Below the pieces are notes generated by a model. The model was given only the letters and a program-made list of their open reading frames with translations. It searched no databases and was not told where the DNA came from. Shown in pieces: positions 61,476 to 64,000 of a DNA stretch of 64,000 bases. How positions within the stretch are numbered: the stretch's first letter is position 1; each line of letters opens with the position of its first letter. The stretch is from Stakelama sediminis (GTDB lineage: Bacteria > Pseudomonadota > Alphaproteobacteria > Sphingomonadales > Sphingomonadaceae). The DNA lies in assembly GCF_014199335.1 (NCBI RefSeq), contig NZ_JACIJI010000001.1:992001-1056000 (forward strand), in the 5' to 3' direction. The position numbers were made by a program, and so were the translations under genes.

Positions 61476-63308
61476 TCAGGCCGCATCGGCCTTTCGCTTG
61501 GCGCGCTTACGCTCATGCGGATCGAGATGGCGCTTGCGCAGCCGAATCGTCTTGGGCGTCACCTCGACCATCTCGTCATCGTCGATATAGGCGATCGCCT
61601 GTTCCAGCGTCAGCTTGCGCGGCGGGGTCAGGCGAATTGCATCATCCTTGCCCGAAGAGCGGATATTGGTGAGCTGCTTCGCCTTCATCGGATTGACTTC
61701 CAGGTCATCCGTCTTGGCATTTTCGCCGATGACCATGCCCTCATAGAGCGCTTCGCCGGGGCCGACCATCAGGATGCCGCGATCCTCCAGCGCGTTGAGC
61801 GCATAGGCATTGGCTTCGCCATTGCCGTTGGAAATCAGCACGCCGTTCTTGCGGCCCTCGATCTGGCCCTTGTACGGCCCGTATTTCTCGAACACGCGGT
61901 TCATAATGCCGGTGCCGCGCGTATCGGATAGGAATTCGCCGTGATAGCCGATCAGGCCGCGTGACGGCGCGGAAAAGGTGATGCGCGTCTTGCCGCCACC
62001 CGACGGGCGCATATCGGTCATCTCCGCCTTGCGCAGGTTCATCTTCTCGACGACCGTGCCGGAAAATTCGTCATCGACATCGATAACGACACTTTCATAC
62101 GGCTCTTCGCGACCCCCTTCACCATCACGGAACAGCACGCGCGGGCGGCTGATGCCCAGTTCAAAGCCCTCGCGACGCATCGTTTCAATCAGCACACCAA
62201 GCTGAAGCTCGCCGCGCCCGGCGACGTCGAAACTATCCTTGTCGTCGCTTTCAGTAACGCGAATCGCGACGTTCGATTCCGCTTCACGGAACAGGCGGTC
62301 GCGGATCATCCGGCTGGTGACCTTGGACCCTTCGCGGCCCGCCATCGGCGAGTCGTTGACCGCAAAACGCATGCTGAGTGTCGGCGGGTCGATCGGCTGC
62401 GCCTCGATCGGTTCACGCACCGAAATATCGGCGATAGTGTTGGCCACCGTCGCGACTTCAAGCCCGGCCATTGAGATGATGTCGCCGGCCTTCGCCTCTT
62501 CCACCGGCACACGTTCCAGACCGCGAAACGCCATGATCTTCGTCGCGCGCCCTTGTTCGACCACCTTGCCCGACGCGTCGAGCGCATGGATCGGCATGTT
62601 CATCTTGACCGTGCCCTGCTCGACTCGGCCGGTCAGAATACGACCGACGAAATTGTCGCGGTCGAGCAGCGTGACAAGGAACTTGAACGCGGCATCGGGA
62701 TCGACATCCGGCGCAGGCACATGGCCGACGATCTTTTCGAACAACGGCGTCAGCGTACCTTCGCGCGCATCAGCATCCTCGCTGGCATAGCCGTTGCGGC
62801 CCGAAGCGAACAGCACGGGAAAATCGAGCTGTTCCTCATTGGCGTCCAGATTGACGAACAGGTCGAATACCTCGTCCAGCACTTCCTGCGCGCGCGCGTC
62901 CGACCGGTCGATCTTGTTGACGACGACAATGGGCTTCAACCCTAGTGCCAGTGCCTTGCCGGTGACGAACTTGGTCTGCGGCATCGCGCCTTCGGCGGCA
63001 TCGACCAGCAGAATGACCCCGTCGACCATCGACAGGATGCGCTCCACCTCACCGCCGAAATCGGCGTGGCCGGGCGTATCGACGATATTGATGCGAGTCG
63101 CCTCACCGCCCTCGGGTGTCCATTCAATCGAGGTACATTTGGCGAGAATGGTAATCCCGCGTTCCTTTTCCAGGTCGTTCGAATCCATCGCGCGTTCCTC
63201 GACGCGCTGATTGTCGCGGAACGTGCCGGACTGACGGAACAACTGGTCGACAAGCGTGGTCTTGCCGTGGTCGACATGGGCGATGATCGCCACGTTGCGG
63301 AGGCTCAT
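61476..63308 (-). CDS. typA: translational GTPase TypA/BipA
   Basis: 610-aa ribosome-associated GTPase. G1 AHVDHGKTT at residues 10-18, G2 ERGITI, G3 DTPGHADF, G4 NKID, and later EF-G-like domains ending with the TypA C-terminal domain (PKTIRLRKRHLDPHERKR). It helps 50S assembly and stress adaptation. Transcribed alone on the minus strand; the ATG at 63308 has no upstream in-frame alternative. Confidence 0.97.
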   Translation of the reverse strand: MSLRNVAIIAHVDHGKTTLVDQLFRQSGTFRDNQRVEERAMDSNDLEKERGITILAKCTSIEWTPEGGEATRINIVDTPGHADFGGEVERILSMVDGVILLVDAAEGAMPQTKFVTGKALALGLKPIVVVNKIDRSDARAQEVLDEVFDLFVNLDANEEQLDFPVLFASGRNGYASEDADAREGTLTPLFEKIVGHVPAPDVDPDAAFKFLVTLLDRDNFVGRILTGRVEQGTVKMNMPIHALDASGKVVEQGRATKIMAFRGLERVPVEEAKAGDIISMAGLEVATVANTIADISVREPIEAQPIDPPTLSMRFAVNDSPMAGREGSKVTSRMIRDRLFREAESNVAIRVTESDDKDSFDVAGRGELQLGVLIETMRREGFELGISRPRVLFRDGEGGREEPYESVVIDVDDEFSGTVVEKMNLRKAEMTDMRPSGGGKTRITFSAPSRGLIGYHGEFLSDTRGTGIMNRVFEKYGPYKGQIEGRKNGVLISNGNGEANAYALNALEDRGILMVGPGEALYEGMVIGENAKTDDLEVNPMKAKQLTNIRSSGKDDAIRLTPPRKLTLEQAIAYIDDDEMVEVTPKTIRLRKRHLDPHERKRAKRKADAA

Positions 63309-63493
63309 GAAAACTCTCTGATCTGCTGAAACTTGGCTTAACGGCCCCGCGGCGTCCCCTGCCGCTCTGGTGCGTGAGCGTGCCCTTAGCGAAAACCATG
63401 CCGCAACGCAACGCGAATGCCTTGCACTGTGTCGCTGATGTAATATGGTAACGTCACCTACGCAGTTTCCCCAAGTCTTCTCAAGGAGCCCCC

Positions 63494-64000
63494 ATGCGTC
63501 TTTCTGCCGCCATCACCCTTGCCGCCTGCCTCGCCCTCTCTAGCCCGGCATTGGCGCAGCAGAAACAAGGGGATCACGATTCGTCCAGCGCGTCCGATAT
63601 CAACGGCAAGGATCAGGCAAAGGATATTGCCGATCACTGGGCCAATGCACCGGTCAAGGAAATCACCAAAACCCATACCGGCAAGGCGGTCGTCGACGGG
63701 CGCACCATCCCCTATACCGCGACCGCCGGAACGCTGACCATCCGCAATGCCAAGGGTGAGCCCGAAGCGAGCTTTTTCTACACCGCTTATACCTCGCCCG
63801 GGAAGCATCGTCCGGTGACATTCTTCTGGAACGGTGGTCCGGGTTCGGCGACACTGTGGCTGCGCATGGGATCGTTCGCGCCGGAAATCCTCAACACCAC
63901 CGATCCGGTGACGGTGCCGCCTGCACCGCTGCCGATCAAGTCCAACCCCGACACGCTGATCGGCAGCACCGACATGGTGTTTCTCGACGCGGTCGGCACC
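63494..64000 (+). CDS. S10 family serine carboxypeptidase (3' end outside window)
   Basis: 169 codons visible. Signal peptide MRLSAAITLAACLALSSPALAQ, then a linker rich in charged residues and the start of an S10 domain: FFWNGGPGSATLWLRMGSFAP (oxyanion WNGGPG motif) and GSTDMVFLDAVGT. The catalytic Ser lies beyond the window. Such proteins are periplasmic or secreted carboxypeptidases of Sphingomonadales. AAGGAG precedes the ATG. Divergent from typA. Confidence 0.88.
   Translation, partial: MRLSAAITLAACLALSSPALAQQKQGDHDSSSASDINGKDQAKDIADHWANAPVKEITKTHTGKAVVDGRTIPYTATAGTLTIRNAKGEPEASFFYTAYTSPGKHRPVTFFWNGGPGSATLWLRMGSFAPEILNTTDPVTVPPAPLPIKSNPDTLIGSTDMVFLDAVGT

Overview
The window is 64 kb of GC-rich bacterial chromosome with tight, mostly housekeeping gene content. 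It points to an alphaproteobacterium of the Sphingomonadales. The evidence is a circularly permuted two-piece tmRNA whose tag reads ANDNEALAIAA, an NDUFS4-type complex I subunit gene, a long-chain polyprenyl diphosphate synthase, a STAS-fused MlaE permease, an apparent alphaproteobacterial serC leader RNA, and many secreted peptidases (M28, S9, S10). Genus is not resolved. No rRNA, CRISPR array, prophage or complete classical insertion sequence was seen.

Layout. 1-5.0 kb: a glutathione S-transferase cut by the window edge, trhO, tRNA-Arg(CCT), then a minus-strand run comF-grxC-amidohydrolase-DUF1178 with a divergent methyltransferase. 5.1-16.3 kb: chorismate mutase, rpsD, M28 and S9 peptidases, the agmatine-to-putrescine set aguA/aguB enclosing an isochorismatase-like gene and an SDR, a family 5 uracil-DNA glycosylase, folK, tRNA-Lys, tRNA-Ser and a periplasmic cyclophilin. 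16.3-19.8 kb: a four-gene Mla-type lipid transport operon. 19.9-25.1 kb: HAD phosphatase, a HerA-like ATPase, twin hairpins, ssrA, an Rrf2 regulator, an extensin-like lipoprotein and a LOG protein. 25.2-25.7 kb: one AT-richer orphan membrane gene. 25.8-29.4 kb: cytochrome c, pheA, and an arsR-arsC-acr3 operon with two visible operators. 29.4-40 kb: nudC, a serine hydrolase and mutY on the minus strand, divergent from dciA-dsbA-dsbA-smc, then a diguanylate cyclase. 40-47.6 kb: a second chorismate mutase, polyprenyl synthase, hrpB, NDUFS4, a NUDIX hydrolase, LemA with two TPM proteins, and mscL. 47.6-52.1 kb: serC-serA-hisZ, followed by a small GIY-YIG nuclease gene bracketed by inverted REP palindromes. 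52.5-64 kb: DEAD-box helicase, a structured leader and gyrB, a ZIP-like transporter, DUF3297, a Tyr-rich secreted protein, EVE, MFS, an Ivy-like protein, a CMD protein, typA, and the start of an S10 peptidase.

How the genes fit together. Amino-acid and polyamine synthesis is represented by serC/serA/hisZ, pheA with two chorismate mutases, and aguA/aguB. Genome maintenance is represented by mutY, the uracil-DNA glycosylase, smc, gyrB, dciA and the HerA-like ATPase. Envelope functions are the Mla system, DsbA-like proteins, cyclophilin, LemA/TPM and the extensin-like lipoprotein. The ars operon is a compact self-regulated resistance unit.

Most interesting non-standard signals: (1) the GIY-YIG gene inside a 367-bp unit with inverted REP ends; (2) two tandem hairpins beside ssrA with identical 14-nt loops on different stems; (3) a highly structured GC-rich leader ending in a 12-bp hairpin about 20 nt before gyrB; (4) an isochorismatase-family gene with Gly at the nucleophile position between aguA and aguB.
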